A stretch of 64,000 nucleotides of DNA from Tsuneonella suprasediminis (GTDB taxonomy: Bacteria > Pseudomonadota > Alphaproteobacteria > Sphingomonadales > Sphingomonadaceae). Where the stretch lies: positions 62,001 through 126,000 of the forward strand of contig NZ_RAHJ01000014.1 of NCBI RefSeq assembly GCF_003605755.1, in the 5' to 3' direction. The notes beneath the pieces were generated by a model. That model had not been told where the DNA came from, searched no databases, and was given only the letters and a program-made list of their open reading frames with translations. Below are positions 43,661 through 53,248 of this stretch, piece by piece. Made by a program: the position numbers and the translations under genes. The stretch's first letter is position 1; every line of letters begins with the position of its first letter.

Positions 43661-46600
43661 ATGCGAGCCGTTTCCATAAAGACCGTTCTGACCATCGGCT
43701 GCGCGATGGGCGCGCTGGCCGCGATGCCGACTGCGGCAGCAGCGCAGGACCAGACCGCTGACGAGGGCACTTCAGTCACCAGCGCCCCAGCCGATCAGGT
43801 AACATCGCCGGGCCAGACCGCCATTATCGTCACCGGATCGCGCATCAAGCAGGATCCGACCAAGAGTTCGCTGCCACTGCAGGTCATCACCACGAAAGAT
43901 CTGACCCGCGAAGGGATTAACAGCCCTGAACAGCTGATCTCCTTCCTGTCGACCAACGGCAACGGTGCCGATAACCTGGCATCGAACAGCGACGTGACCA
44001 GCGGTGCCCAGCGCGGCACCAATGGCCTGTCCGCCGCCAACCTGCGCGGTCAGGGCGCATCGTCCACTCTGGTGCTGCTCAATGGCCGCCGCGTCGCCGC
44101 ACACGGTCTGACCGGTTCGGCGGTTGACGTGAACCAGATTCCGTTCGCGGCGCTGGAACGGGTCGAAGTGCTGAAAGACGGCGCATCGGCGCTCTATGGC
44201 ACCGACGCTGTCGGCGGGGTGATCAACTTCATCACCCGGACCGATTTCGAAGGGGTCGATCTGACCGGCTTCACCGACATCACGCAGGAAGGCGACAGCC
44301 CGATCTATCGCCTGTCGGGCACGGTCGGCTATGGCAATCTGGCCGAACAGGGTTTCAACATCATGGCCTCCGTCAGCAAGAGCTGGAACGGAATCCTGCG
44401 CGGTTCGGATCGCGACTTCGTGAACGGCAATCAGCCCAATCGCGGCCTGTCAGTCGATACCCGCGGCACCCCGATTGCCACGATGATGGCCAACGGTGCC
44501 AATGCGTTCTTCGCCCCCAACGGCAGCTTGCTGAGCGGGGCGGACCTGACCATTCCGGGCACCACGATCAACGCCAACGGCGGGATCAACGTGCTCGATC
44601 TGCCGGGCGGCGCAGGGTGCGATTCGTTCGATGGCGGCATGGCTTACGATCACGAACTGTGGGCCAACGATTCCGCCTATTACGCCTGTGCATGGGATAC
44701 CGGCCGCGCCGCGATCCTGCAGCAGCCGCTGGAAACGCTGACCTATTACGGCCGCGCCACGGTTGCGCTGGGGCAGCACCAGTTGTCGTTCGAAGTGACC
44801 GGATCGGACGCGGATTCGTCGAAGCAGTTTTCCAGCAACCAGTATGCCGGAAACACCAGCACGACACCGCTGTATTATCCGCTCAATCCGCTGACCGAAG
44901 ATACCTACAACGAAATCTACAATCAGCTGGTCGAGGTATTCCCGGATATCGCCCAGAACTATGGCAAACCGATTGCCTATCGCTGGCGCTGCACGGTCTG
45001 CGGGCCACGTGAATACAAGACCAATACCAAGACGTTCCGCGCGGGCGCCTTCATCGAAGGGCCGATCGGCGGCGACTGGGATTACCGCGCGGGCGGTTCT
45101 TACGCGCAGAGCGAAGCCACCTCTGTGCTCGGTTCGGGCTATTCGTATCGCGGCGTGTTCTCGTCGACTGACCGGGCCAACTCGTCGGGCGTTCCGGGGG
45201 CCGTGCGCGGTTCGCCCGATCCGCGTGCACCCACTGCGCCGGGCGCGACCGATCCGGGCATCATCGGCCTGCTGAACAGCGGGATCATCAACCCGTTCTC
45301 GATCTACCAGACACCCGAAGCGCTCGCCGCGCTCAAGGCCGTGTCGGCTGACGGCACTGTCCTCTACGGCGGCAAGTACGACGTGTGGCAGTTCGATGCG
45401 TCGGTCTCCGGCTCGCTGTTCCAGCTCCCCGCCGGTGCGGTCAAGCTGGCGGCAGGCGTCGATTATCGCCGCGAAGCCTACAGCTTCAACGGGTCGCCAG
45501 AGGCGGAACTGGATCAGCCGGAAATCTTCAACGTCGCGTTCGACAACGTCAACGCGCTGAAAGAAGCCAGCCGCACGGTGAAGGCGGTGTATGGCGAACT
45601 GCTGATCCCGGTGTTCGACATGCTCGAAGTGACCGCCGCAGGCCGCCTCGACGATTACAGCGGTTTTGGCACGACCTTCAATCCGAAGTTCACCGCCAAG
45701 TTCACGCCGACCGACTGGCTGATGTTCCGCGGATCGTACAACACCGGTTTCCGCGTGCCGAACTTCAACCAGATCTTCAACGGCGTGACCGAAAGCCCCA
45801 ATCCGGGCAACACGCTGGTCGATCCCACGACCTGTCCGGGTGGTGCGGTCAGTTCGGATCCGGGTTGCGAAGCGATCACGCCCGACACGCTGACCGGGGG
45901 CAACCTCAACCTCGGCCCGGAAACGTCGAAGCAGTATTCGTTCGGCGTCGTTCTGACACCGTCGCGCTATTTCAGTGCATCGGTCGATTACTGGTCGATC
46001 GCAGTGGACGATACCATCGGCGCGCTGACACTGACGCAGCTGCTCGACAATATCGCCTACTTCCCTGAACGCGTGACCCGCACCAACGGGATCATCACGC
46101 AGGTCGATCTGCGGGCCGACAACATCGGTTCGCGCCGCACCGAAGGTCTGGAAATCTCGCTGCGCGGCGGTGCGGATGTGGGCGGCGGCACGCTGTCCGT
46201 TGGGATGGATGGAACCTATCTGCTCAAGAAGAAGGAAAAATTCCTTCCCTCGGCACCGTATGGCGACAGCCTGATCGGGGTGTTCACCTTCTCCGGCGAC
46301 CTTGGCCTGAAGTGGAAACACAATGCGTGGATCAACTACACCAAGGACAACGTCTCGCTGAACTTCTCGCAGATCTATCGCGACGGATATGAAAATCAGG
46401 CGCTGCCCGGCATCGAAAACGGTTCGGTGACCCGCCCCGATTATAACGAGCGGGTGAAGGCCTACATCGTTTACAACGCATCGGTCTCGGTCGATGTCGA
46501 TGAACGCTTCCGCATCACCGCCGGTGTGAAGAACGTGTTCAACACCGACCCGCCGTTCGCCGTCACTTACGACAGCAACACCGGCGCCGGCAGTTCGTGG

Positions 46601-46663
46601 GAACCCCGCGTTGCCGATCCGCGTGGCCGCTCGTTCACGATGATGGCCCAAATGAAGTTCTGA
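43661..46663 (+). CDS. TonB-dependent receptor, 1000 aa
   Basis: Signal peptide LAAMPTAAAAQ, TonB-box-like TAIIVTGSRIKQ, plug with STLVLLNGRRVAAHGLTG and RVEVLKDGASALYGTDAVGG, and a long barrel ending PRGRSFTMMAQMKF. The plug GAQRGTNGLSAANLRGQGA is typical of the sphingomonad peptide or oligosaccharide receptors. CAWDTGRAAIL and CTVCGPREY give two Cys pairs in the extracellular loops, which may form disulfides. AGGGGGG lies close before the ATG. It is divergent from the AmpG-like operon and may feed the same uptake route. Confidence 0.93.
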   Translation: MRAVSIKTVLTIGCAMGALAAMPTAAAAQDQTADEGTSVTSAPADQVTSPGQTAIIVTGSRIKQDPTKSSLPLQVITTKDLTREGINSPEQLISFLSTNGNGADNLASNSDVTSGAQRGTNGLSAANLRGQGASSTLVLLNGRRVAAHGLTGSAVDVNQIPFAALERVEVLKDGASALYGTDAVGGVINFITRTDFEGVDLTGFTDITQEGDSPIYRLSGTVGYGNLAEQGFNIMASVSKSWNGILRGSDRDFVNGNQPNRGLSVDTRGTPIATMMANGANAFFAPNGSLLSGADLTIPGTTINANGGINVLDLPGGAGCDSFDGGMAYDHELWANDSAYYACAWDTGRAAILQQPLETLTYYGRATVALGQHQLSFEVTGSDADSSKQFSSNQYAGNTSTTPLYYPLNPLTEDTYNEIYNQLVEVFPDIAQNYGKPIAYRWRCTVCGPREYKTNTKTFRAGAFIEGPIGGDWDYRAGGSYAQSEATSVLGSGYSYRGVFSSTDRANSSGVPGAVRGSPDPRAPTAPGATDPGIIGLLNSGIINPFSIYQTPEALAALKAVSADGTVLYGGKYDVWQFDASVSGSLFQLPAGAVKLAAGVDYRREAYSFNGSPEAELDQPEIFNVAFDNVNALKEASRTVKAVYGELLIPVFDMLEVTAAGRLDDYSGFGTTFNPKFTAKFTPTDWLMFRGSYNTGFRVPNFNQIFNGVTESPNPGNTLVDPTTCPGGAVSSDPGCEAITPDTLTGGNLNLGPETSKQYSFGVVLTPSRYFSASVDYWSIAVDDTIGALTLTQLLDNIAYFPERVTRTNGIITQVDLRADNIGSRRTEGLEISLRGGADVGGGTLSVGMDGTYLLKKKEKFLPSAPYGDSLIGVFTFSGDLGLKWKHNAWINYTKDNVSLNFSQIYRDGYENQALPGIENGSVTRPDYNERVKAYIVYNASVSVDVDERFRITAGVKNVFNTDPPFAVTYDSNTGAGSSWEPRVADPRGRSFTMMAQMKF

Positions 46664-46687
46664 CGCCTCGATCGCATAAGAGCGCAT

Positions 46688-46723
46688 GGCCCGCAGCGAG
46701 CAATCTCGCTGCGGGCCTTTTTT
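46688..46723 (+). terminator. Rho-independent terminator between the receptor and BCCT gene
   Basis: A perfect 13-bp stem (GGCCCGCAGCGAG with CTCGCTGCGGGCC), CAAT loop and T6 tract follow the receptor stop by 24 bases. It ends 23 bases before the convergent BCCT gene's stop and could act on both sides. Confidence 0.92.
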
Positions 46724-46745
46724 GTCGCGGTCGTGGGTGGAGGCG

Positions 46746-48737
46746 TCAGGTCACCCGGCGCGCGTGCCGGAACCGGGCGTAGCGGTTGAGCAGATCGTGG
46801 ATCAGCTGATCTTCGGTGAAGCCGGTCACGTCGTGAGCATGCTCCCCTTCCGACGATTGCGCCATCGCGCGATAGTGCTGCCGATCTTCGTCGCTGACCT
46901 TTTTGGTTTCGGCCCATGCAAAGCTGGGCGCACGATAGCGCCGCGCGCGCACGGTATAGCGGAATTCGCCCCGATCCCCGTGCGAGATACGCAGATCCAC
47001 GTGATCGGGGTCCGAATGCAATTCTGCCGCAAGCCCGCTTTCCGCCATCTGATCGGCCACCGCCTGCAAGGCAGACCGCGCCGGGCCGGAGAGGAAGCTT
47101 TCCAGTTCGGGCCGCGCGTGGAAATGGGTGATGCTGGACAGGCGCTGCTGCCAGCTCATCGCAGTGCCGCCATCCTCCTCCGGCTCCACCGTCGAAAGGT
47201 CCATCGCCGCACCCTTGCCTTCCATCTGCAGCGCGCGGAGCAGGCCGTAACAGATGAACACCATCACCACCGCAAACGGCAACGCACTGGCAATCGCCGC
47301 TGTCTGCAACGCGCGCAGACCGCCCGCCACCAGCAGCACCGCCGCCACACCGCCCGCGCACACCGCCCAGAACACCCGCTGCCACACCGGCGGGTTGTCC
47401 ACCGCGCCCGAGGTAATCATGTCGATCACCAGCGCGCCGGAATCGGCCGACGTCACGAAGAACGTGATAATCAGCAAAGTGGCAATGCCCGATACCACTG
47501 TCGACAGCGGCAGTTGCGCCAGTGTTTCGAACAGCGCGACCGGCATATTATCGGCCACCGTTGCAGCAATCGGCGCCACCCCGCTGAAATCCAGCGCGAT
47601 CGCGGTGTTACCGAATACCGTCATCCACAGGAAGGTGAACAGCGTGGGCACCAAAAGCACCCCGCCCACGAATTCGCGGATCGTGCGTCCGCGCGAAATA
47701 CGGGCGATGAACATGCCGACAAACGGCGACCACGCTATCCACCAGCCCCAGTAGAACAGCGTCCAGTTGCCCAGCCAGGGGTTCGGTTCATAAGCATACA
47801 TGCGGAACGTCAGCTTAACGACTTCGCTCAGATACTGGCCGACATTCTGCACGAACGTCTGCAACAGAAATACCGTGGAGCCTGCCAGCAGCACGAACAG
47901 CAGCAGCAGCCCGGCCAGAACGATGTTCAGTTCCGACAAACGCTTCACACCTTTGTCGAGCCCCATCACCACCGACACGGTCGCCATCCCGGTAATCACC
48001 GCGATCAGCACGAGCTGAATCGTGGTATTGGTGGGAATCCCGAACAGATAGTGGAAGCCTGCATTCACCTGCAGCACACCCAGCCCCAGCGAAGTGGCCA
48101 CGCCGAACATCGTGCCCAGAACGGCAAAGATATCGACCGCATGGCCGATCGGCCCGTAAATCCGTTCCCCGATCAGCGGATAAAGCGCGGAACGGATCGT
48201 CAGCGGCAAACCCCGGCGGAATGCGAAATAGGCCAGCGCCAGCCCGACGACGATATAGATCGCCCACGCATGCAGCCCCCAATGGAAGAACGTGAGGACC
48301 ATCGCCTCCCGCGCGGACTGGATGGTCTGCCCATCGCCGGTCGGCGGCATGGTATAGTGCTGAATAGGTTCGGCCACGCCGAAGAAGATCAGCCCGATCC
48401 CCATCCCCGCGCTGAACAGCATCGCGAACCATGACAGATAGCTGTATTCCGGCTCGCTATCGTCCGGCCCCAGCTTCACATCGCCATATCGGCTGAACAT
48501 CAGGAACAGGGCGAACATCAGGAACCCGGCGACGGCAGCAATATAGAGCCAGCCGAAATCCATCACGATCAGAGCCTGCGTCGCATCGAACACCCGGCTG
48601 GCCCGTTCGGGCACCAGTGCCCCGACAATCGCGAAGGCGAGGATCAGCACAGCGGAGACATAGAACACCGGCGGATTGATCTTCATCCGCGCCCCTGTCC
48701 CGTCAGGCGCCGCCTGCGGCAAGCCCGGATCGCTCAT
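46746..48737 (-). CDS. betT: BCCT-family transporter (BetT-like) with cytoplasmic C-terminal extension
   Basis: A 663-residue transporter for choline, betaine or related quaternary amines. Twelve membrane segments are visible. The family motif is GMGIGLIFFGVAEP and the Trp-rich transport segment is FYWGWWIAWSPFVGMFIARISRGRT, written here as two parts: FYWGWWIAWSPF and VGMFIARISRGRT. It has the long (about 150-residue) C-terminal domain after residue 510 seen in osmo-regulated BetT proteins, with conserved FHARPELESFLSGPAR and FTEDQLIHDLLNRYARFRHAR. No choline dehydrogenase is adjacent. Substrate assignment is tentative. Confidence 0.88.
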   Translation of the reverse strand: MSDPGLPQAAPDGTGARMKINPPVFYVSAVLILAFAIVGALVPERASRVFDATQALIVMDFGWLYIAAVAGFLMFALFLMFSRYGDVKLGPDDSEPEYSYLSWFAMLFSAGMGIGLIFFGVAEPIQHYTMPPTGDGQTIQSAREAMVLTFFHWGLHAWAIYIVVGLALAYFAFRRGLPLTIRSALYPLIGERIYGPIGHAVDIFAVLGTMFGVATSLGLGVLQVNAGFHYLFGIPTNTTIQLVLIAVITGMATVSVVMGLDKGVKRLSELNIVLAGLLLLFVLLAGSTVFLLQTFVQNVGQYLSEVVKLTFRMYAYEPNPWLGNWTLFYWGWWIAWSPFVGMFIARISRGRTIREFVGGVLLVPTLFTFLWMTVFGNTAIALDFSGVAPIAATVADNMPVALFETLAQLPLSTVVSGIATLLIITFFVTSADSGALVIDMITSGAVDNPPVWQRVFWAVCAGGVAAVLLVAGGLRALQTAAIASALPFAVVMVFICYGLLRALQMEGKGAAMDLSTVEPEEDGGTAMSWQQRLSSITHFHARPELESFLSGPARSALQAVADQMAESGLAAELHSDPDHVDLRISHGDRGEFRYTVRARRYRAPSFAWAETKKVSDEDRQHYRAMAQSSEGEHAHDVTGFTEDQLIHDLLNRYARFRHARRVT

Positions 48738-48904
48738 CGCGCACCCCTGCGGCCTGCCCCGCCATTAATACCAACCAATAGAAAATTTTCATGCACTTGC
48801 ACTCTAAAGATAGATATTCTCCTCAATATAATTAATTAATTTGTTAAATAAAAGATGAAGCCATGAATATTGATAACGGCAAAGAAAATGAATAACGGAC
48901 ACGA
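48738..48904. other. AT-rich divergent promoter region
   Basis: A stretch of 167 bases between the BCCT gene and the porin gene is much more AT-rich than its surroundings (for example AATATAATTAATTAATTTG around 48817-48833). It should hold the divergent promoters; individual boxes were not assigned. Confidence 0.5.
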
Positions 48905-49819
48905 ATGAAACGCGCAATTTTATCCATAGCCGTATCCTTAATTATTGCAAATCCAGCCTATTGCCAGGCTGTTCTTCCACCCGAATCGGCACAATACGCC
49001 GATGCCCCGCCCGCACTGGAAAATCAGGCCACCGCATCGCATCCTGATCGTATATCGGTCAACATGGGCACGTCTTTCGTGACTCAGTATATTTCGCGCG
49101 GCGTATCGTTTTCGGATCAGCCGAGTGTGCAGCCATACGTAACGGTTCAGGTGGCATTGCCCGAACTGGCAGGCGGGGCGATTACCGATGCCAGCGTATT
49201 CGTGGGCGCATGGAACAGCATCCAGTTTGCGGAACCGGGATTGGGTCAGGCCAACGATGGCGCTATCCCCGGCTGGTACGAAACCGATCTGTATACCGGT
49301 GCCTCTGTCGAACTGGCCGACACGTGGACAGTATCGGGGGCCTATTATCGCTATCTGTCTCCGGCAGACTCGTTCAAAGGATACAACGATCTCGAACTGA
49401 TCGTCAGCTACGACGACACCGGGCTATGGGAACGCACGGGCCTGCCCAACGGGTTTTCGCTCTCTCCGCGGGTGCGGATGGTGCAGGAAACGGGGAAATC
49501 CGGCGGGGCCGATGCGCTATATATCGAACCCCGCATAACCGTGGGCATGAACGTGGGCGACGGGGACAATCCGCTCCATCTCGCCATTCCGCTCGCGGCC
49601 GGGTTTTCCGACACGTATTATCATGCAGCCGACGGCAGCACGCCTGCATTCGGGTTCTTCCGCACCGGCGTCACCCTGTCGGGCACACCATTGCCGCATA
49701 CCGCCAGCAGCCTGCGCGTCAGCGGCGGGATCGATCTGTGGTTCCCCAACGGCGAATCGCTGAGCGGATTGGACAGCACCAATATCGTCGCAAAGCTGGG
49801 GCTGGACTGGACGCTGTAA
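48905..49819 (+). CDS. TorF-family putative porin
   Basis: A 304-residue outer-membrane protein with a signal peptide (ILSIAVSLIIANPAYCQA). The first barrel strands VNMGTSFVTQYISRGVSFSD match the TorF (Gcw_chp) pattern, with repeated aromatic strands such as YETDLYTGASVEL and GAYYRYLSPADS, and it ends in LGLDWTL. Function is probably uptake of small solutes. It is divergent from the BCCT transporter and precedes a convergent tetR gene; the gap 49820-49959 is gene-free. Confidence 0.82.
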   Translation: MKRAILSIAVSLIIANPAYCQAVLPPESAQYADAPPALENQATASHPDRISVNMGTSFVTQYISRGVSFSDQPSVQPYVTVQVALPELAGGAITDASVFVGAWNSIQFAEPGLGQANDGAIPGWYETDLYTGASVELADTWTVSGAYYRYLSPADSFKGYNDLELIVSYDDTGLWERTGLPNGFSLSPRVRMVQETGKSGGADALYIEPRITVGMNVGDGDNPLHLAIPLAAGFSDTYYHAADGSTPAFGFFRTGVTLSGTPLPHTASSLRVSGGIDLWFPNGESLSGLDSTNIVAKLGLDWTL

Positions 49820-49959
49820 CCGGCCTGCCGTCACCCAACTGCCCATCAACCTATATGTATGGCGCGGGCCAGATCGCCCTGCCCCCGCCCACAGCTGTTC
49901 TGGCTGGCGCACAGGGGGCAACGCGAACGCCCGCCAGCCGGAAACCGCGTGCGCGATTG

Positions 49960-50514
49960 TCAGGTCTCTTTCGGCGGGTTGCAGGCGCAGAATACATTGC
50001 CAATCATCGTGCCCAGTTCTTCCGATGTCATATCCGCCAGCGGCGGAATACGGGTGACTTCGCGCCCGAAGGCGATGCCCAGGACCATCGCCCCGAAACA
50101 CACCGCCTGATCGGGCGGCAGGCCGGTTACGCGCGGCTGATGTTCGCGCACGCGCAATTCGAAGAATTCGCGCATCAGGGCCGCCGCCTCTTCATCCGAT
50201 GCGGCCGCTCGCAGCAGGCCGAAAAAGGTTTTGTCCTGATGCCAGTGCTCCAGCAAGCTGGCTGCAATTTCGGGCAATTGCCCCGGCGCCCCCGGCTGCG
50301 CGTCAGGAAAGCTTTCCAACGGAGAATCCACCGCTTCGAAAAACAGCTTACGCTTCGATCCGAAGTATCGCATCACCAGCGCCGGATCGCACCCGGCCTC
50401 CGCCGCGATATTGCGGATCGTCGCCCGGTCGTACCCTTTTTCCGCGAACAGCCGCTTGGTCGCCGCCAGGATCGCTGCTCTCGTTTTCTCTCCGCTGCGT
50501 CGTTTTGCGGTCAT
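49960..50514 (-). CDS. TetR-family repressor of the efflux operon
   Basis: A 184-residue TetR protein: KTRAAILAATKRLFAEKGYD followed by RATIRNIAAEAGCDPALVMR and YFGSKRKLFFEAV is the HTH domain, and the C-terminal half is helical ligand-binding. It is divergent from the outer-membrane factor/EmrA/EmrB operon, and the 146-base gap holds two palindromes with identical GTCAAC/GTTGAC arms. Repression of the efflux genes and itself is therefore the natural reading. Confidence 0.92.
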   Translation of the reverse strand: MTAKRRSGEKTRAAILAATKRLFAEKGYDRATIRNIAAEAGCDPALVMRYFGSKRKLFFEAVDSPLESFPDAQPGAPGQLPEIAASLLEHWHQDKTFFGLLRAAASDEEAAALMREFFELRVREHQPRVTGLPPDQAVCFGAMVLGIAFGREVTRIPPLADMTSEELGTMIGNVFCACNPPKET

Positions 50515-50528
50515 TGTCCCAACCTTGC

Positions 50529-50544
50529 GTCAACAGGCGTTGAC
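50529..50544. promoter_or_regulatory. TetR operator 1 (GTCAAC-N4-GTTGAC)
   Basis: Perfect 6-bp arms around AGGC, 15 bases upstream of the tetR start. It shares both arms with operator 2, and the centres are 36 bases apart. Confidence 0.78.
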
Positions 50545-50564
50545 ATACGCATTATCAGGCCTAA

Positions 50565-50580
50565 GTCAACGCGCGTTGAC
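50565..50580. promoter_or_regulatory. TetR operator 2 (GTCAACGCGCGTTGAC)
   Basis: A fully palindromic 16-mer (8-bp arms), extended by A and T on the outside. It lies on the efflux-operon side of the divergent gap, 81 bases before the chosen outer-membrane factor start. Confidence 0.82.
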
Positions 50581-50660
50581 TGAGAGTGATTCGCGTATCG
50601 CGACTCTCGTAAGACTGAAAGCTACTGGCCATGCCGTATTCTCCATCCCCCCGGTCCGCC

Positions 50661-52106
50661 ATGAAACATGCGGCGTCGGCGCTGGCCATCGTTGCCCTGC
50701 TCGGCGCCTGCACCGCCCCCGATCTGGGCGATCGACCGCAAATGCGGGCTCCGGCCTCGCTCGCGTCGCAACAGTCGCTATCGATCGGTCCGGTTGCCGA
50801 TCAATGGCCCAACGATCGGTGGTGGGCGGTTTACGGCGATACCCAGCTCGATGCTCTGGTGGCGGAAGCGCTGGCCAACTCTCCCACGGTGGCGCAGGCC
50901 GCCGCGCGCGTGCGGGCGGCACGCGGGCTGGTCGAACGCGCCGGTGCCGCCGGGATGCCGCAACTTAACGCATCGGGCGAAGCGGGCGCGAAGAAGCAGA
51001 GCTATAACAATGGCATTCCGGCGGACTTCGTGCCCAAGGGCTGGAAATCCTATGGCACGCTGTCGCTTGGGGCCAGTTTCGACCTCGACCTGTGGGGCAA
51101 GCACCGCGACGAACTGGCGGCAGCTACGTCCGAAGCGCTGGCCACCGAAGTCGACGCGCGCGAGGCGGCGCTGGCACTGGAAAGCAACGTAGTGGAAGCC
51201 TACACCCGGCTCAACGTCCTGTTCGAAGAAGAAGACCTGCTGGCCGCCACCGCCGACGCGCGGCAACGCAGCGTCGATCTCTACGCCAAACGCTATGCCA
51301 GCGGGCTGGACAGCCAGCTTCCGCAGCGGCAGGCCGAAACCCAGCTTGCCGGGGCGAAAGCCGCGCTGGAAGCCAACGCCGAACAGATCGCGCTGCAACG
51401 CCATGTGATCGCCGCATTGCTGGGTGCCGGGCCGGATCGCGGCCTCTCGATCACGCGATCCCCGCTCAAGGGTCCGTTTGCCCGCATCCCGGTCCCCGCC
51501 GATGCCGGAATCGCGCTGGCCGGACGGCGGGCCGACATCGTGGCCGCCCGTTTACGGGTCGAAGCGCAGGGGCAACGCATCGATGTCGCACGAAAAGCGT
51601 TCCTGCCCGACATAAACCTGTCTGGAGTGATCGGTTTGATGTCACTTGGAGTATCGAATCTGTTCGATTCGGGCAGTGACTATGGAAATGCCAGTGGTGC
51701 CATAAGCTTACCGCTGTTCGATGGTGGTGATAGACGTGGTAATCTGGTGCAGACCCGCGGGCAGTACGATGCTTTGGTCGCGCAGTATAATGCCACAGTA
51801 GTTCAGGCACTTAAGGAAGTGGCGGACGCTCTTTCGAGCCGCGCCAGCGTGGAACAGCAGGCTGCATCGGCAGAGCAGGCCGCGCGGTCCGCGGCGCAGG
51901 CCTATCGCCTGGCCGACGATCGCTATCGCGCCGGGCTCAGCACTTATCTCGATGTTTTATCAGCGCAAACAGCCATGCTGTCGGCGCAGAAACAGGCGCT
52001 GGAAACCCGCTCCCGCCTCGTTTTGACAGATATCCAGCTCGTTCGCGCCCTCGGCGGCGGCTATGCCGAAACCGACGCGGCCCAGACAGGAACCGACCGC
52101 CCATGA
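50661..52106 (+). CDS. Efflux outer-membrane factor (NodT/TolC-like lipoprotein)
   Basis: About 481 residues. The signal peptide ends at the lipobox ALLGAC, so the protein is lipid-anchored. WWAVYGDTQLDALVAEAL and the repeated helical hairpins (AQAAARVRAARGLVERAGAAGMP in the first repeat, VEQQAASAEQAARSAAQAYR in the second) are the NodT-type duplicated structure. It forms the outer-membrane channel of a tripartite pump with the next two genes. The ATG at 50661 begins directly ahead of the signal peptide; one at 50631 is possible. It overlaps emrA by 4 bases. Confidence 0.9.
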   Translation: MKHAASALAIVALLGACTAPDLGDRPQMRAPASLASQQSLSIGPVADQWPNDRWWAVYGDTQLDALVAEALANSPTVAQAAARVRAARGLVERAGAAGMPQLNASGEAGAKKQSYNNGIPADFVPKGWKSYGTLSLGASFDLDLWGKHRDELAAATSEALATEVDAREAALALESNVVEAYTRLNVLFEEEDLLAATADARQRSVDLYAKRYASGLDSQLPQRQAETQLAGAKAALEANAEQIALQRHVIAALLGAGPDRGLSITRSPLKGPFARIPVPADAGIALAGRRADIVAARLRVEAQGQRIDVARKAFLPDINLSGVIGLMSLGVSNLFDSGSDYGNASGAISLPLFDGGDRRGNLVQTRGQYDALVAQYNATVVQALKEVADALSSRASVEQQAASAEQAARSAAQAYRLADDRYRAGLSTYLDVLSAQTAMLSAQKQALETRSRLVLTDIQLVRALGGGYAETDAAQTGTDRP

Positions 52107-53248
52107 CCGACCAGACCGAAGCCCCCGCAGCCAATGGCAGCGAAGCCGTAATCCCTGCCAGCAAGCGCAAGAAGCTCTTGATACGATTGGCAATTATTGT
52201 CGTTGCTTTGGCTGCGCTCTTTGTCGCCTACGACTGGCTGATCGGCTCGAAAATCGTCTCGACCGACAACGCCTATGTCCAGGGTTCCAACGCAATGGTG
52301 ACCCCGCTTACCAGCGGCAAGATCGTCGCCGTCCCCGTCACCGAAACCCAGATGGTGAAGAAGGGGCAACTTCTCTTCCAAATCGATGATACCGATCAGA
52401 AAATTGCCGTAGCCAAGGCCGAAGCAGACCTTGCCGCCGCCCGCCGCCAGTATCGCGCGGTCGCCGCGCAAGGCAGCGCTCAGGCAGATCAGGCCGCAGC
52501 TCAGGCAGCCGGTGTGGCGCAGGCTCAGGCGCAGCTCTCCGCTGCTCAGGCCGATCTGGCGAAGGCGCAAACCGACTATAACCGTCGGAAATCGTTGCAA
52601 GGAACGGGCGCCATCTCGGCAGACGAACTGACCGCTACGACCACCGCACTGCAAGCAGCCCGTGCCCGCGTCGCTCAACTTTCCGCCGCCGTCACGCAGC
52701 AGCAGAGCCAGTTGCGGAGCGCCGCCAGCAACCGTCAGGCGACACTTGCCCCGATCAGCGGCACCACTATCGAAGGCAGCCCCGCTGTCCAGCAGGCAAA
52801 GGCCGCTCTGGATGCCGCGAAGCTGGACCTCGAACGAACCAAAGTGCGCGCGCCCGTCGATGGCGTCGTGTCGCAAGTGACAGCGCGCGTCGGCCAGATG
52901 ATCCAGCGCGGGAGCACAGCGATGGTCGTGGTCCCGGTCGGCAGCCTCTATGTCGATGCCAACTTCAAGGAAACCCAACTGGGCAAAGTGCGCCCCGGAC
53001 AGACGGTGGAGCTGACTTCCGACTTTTACGGCAGCGACGTTGTTTTTCATGGCAAAGTTGTTGGCTTCGCGGGCGGCACCGGCGCGGCATTCGCGCCCAT
53101 TCCGGCTCAGAACGCCACCGGCAACTGGATCAAGGTGGTCCAGCGTTTGCCGGTCCGTATCGAACTCGACCCCAAGGAGCTGGCGGCTCACCCGCTCCGT
53201 GTCGGTCTGTCGATGGAAGCTGAGATCGACGTTTCGGGTAACGACTGA
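52103..53248 (+). CDS. emrA: HlyD-family periplasmic adaptor (EmrA-like)
   Basis: A 381-residue membrane-fusion protein. One N-terminal membrane anchor (LIRLAIIVVALAALFVAYDWL, about residues 26-46), then biotinyl-lipoyl halves TDNAYVQGSN and VRAPVDGVVSQVTARVGQMI on either side of a long coiled-coil rich in Ala/Gln (residues about 100-240), and a beta-barrel with VDANFKETQLGKVRPGQ. This is the EmrA/FarA layout. It links the inner-membrane pump and the outer-membrane factor. ATGA overlap on the left and TGATG on the right make a coupled operon. Confidence 0.92.
   Translation: MTDQTEAPAANGSEAVIPASKRKKLLIRLAIIVVALAALFVAYDWLIGSKIVSTDNAYVQGSNAMVTPLTSGKIVAVPVTETQMVKKGQLLFQIDDTDQKIAVAKAEADLAAARRQYRAVAAQGSAQADQAAAQAAGVAQAQAQLSAAQADLAKAQTDYNRRKSLQGTGAISADELTATTTALQAARARVAQLSAAVTQQQSQLRSAASNRQATLAPISGTTIEGSPAVQQAKAALDAAKLDLERTKVRAPVDGVVSQVTARVGQMIQRGSTAMVVVPVGSLYVDANFKETQLGKVRPGQTVELTSDFYGSDVVFHGKVVGFAGGTGAAFAPIPAQNATGNWIKVVQRLPVRIELDPKELAAHPLRVGLSMEAEIDVSGND

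Noticed and set aside
44450-46687. 745-codon minus-strand open frame inside the TonB receptor
   Set aside because: High-GC shadow frame; sequence is low-complexity (Arg/Ala/Gly) with no domain, while the plus strand is a clear receptor.
46686-48434. 582-codon plus-strand open frame
   Set aside because: Antisense to the BCCT gene, Arg/His-rich without domain.
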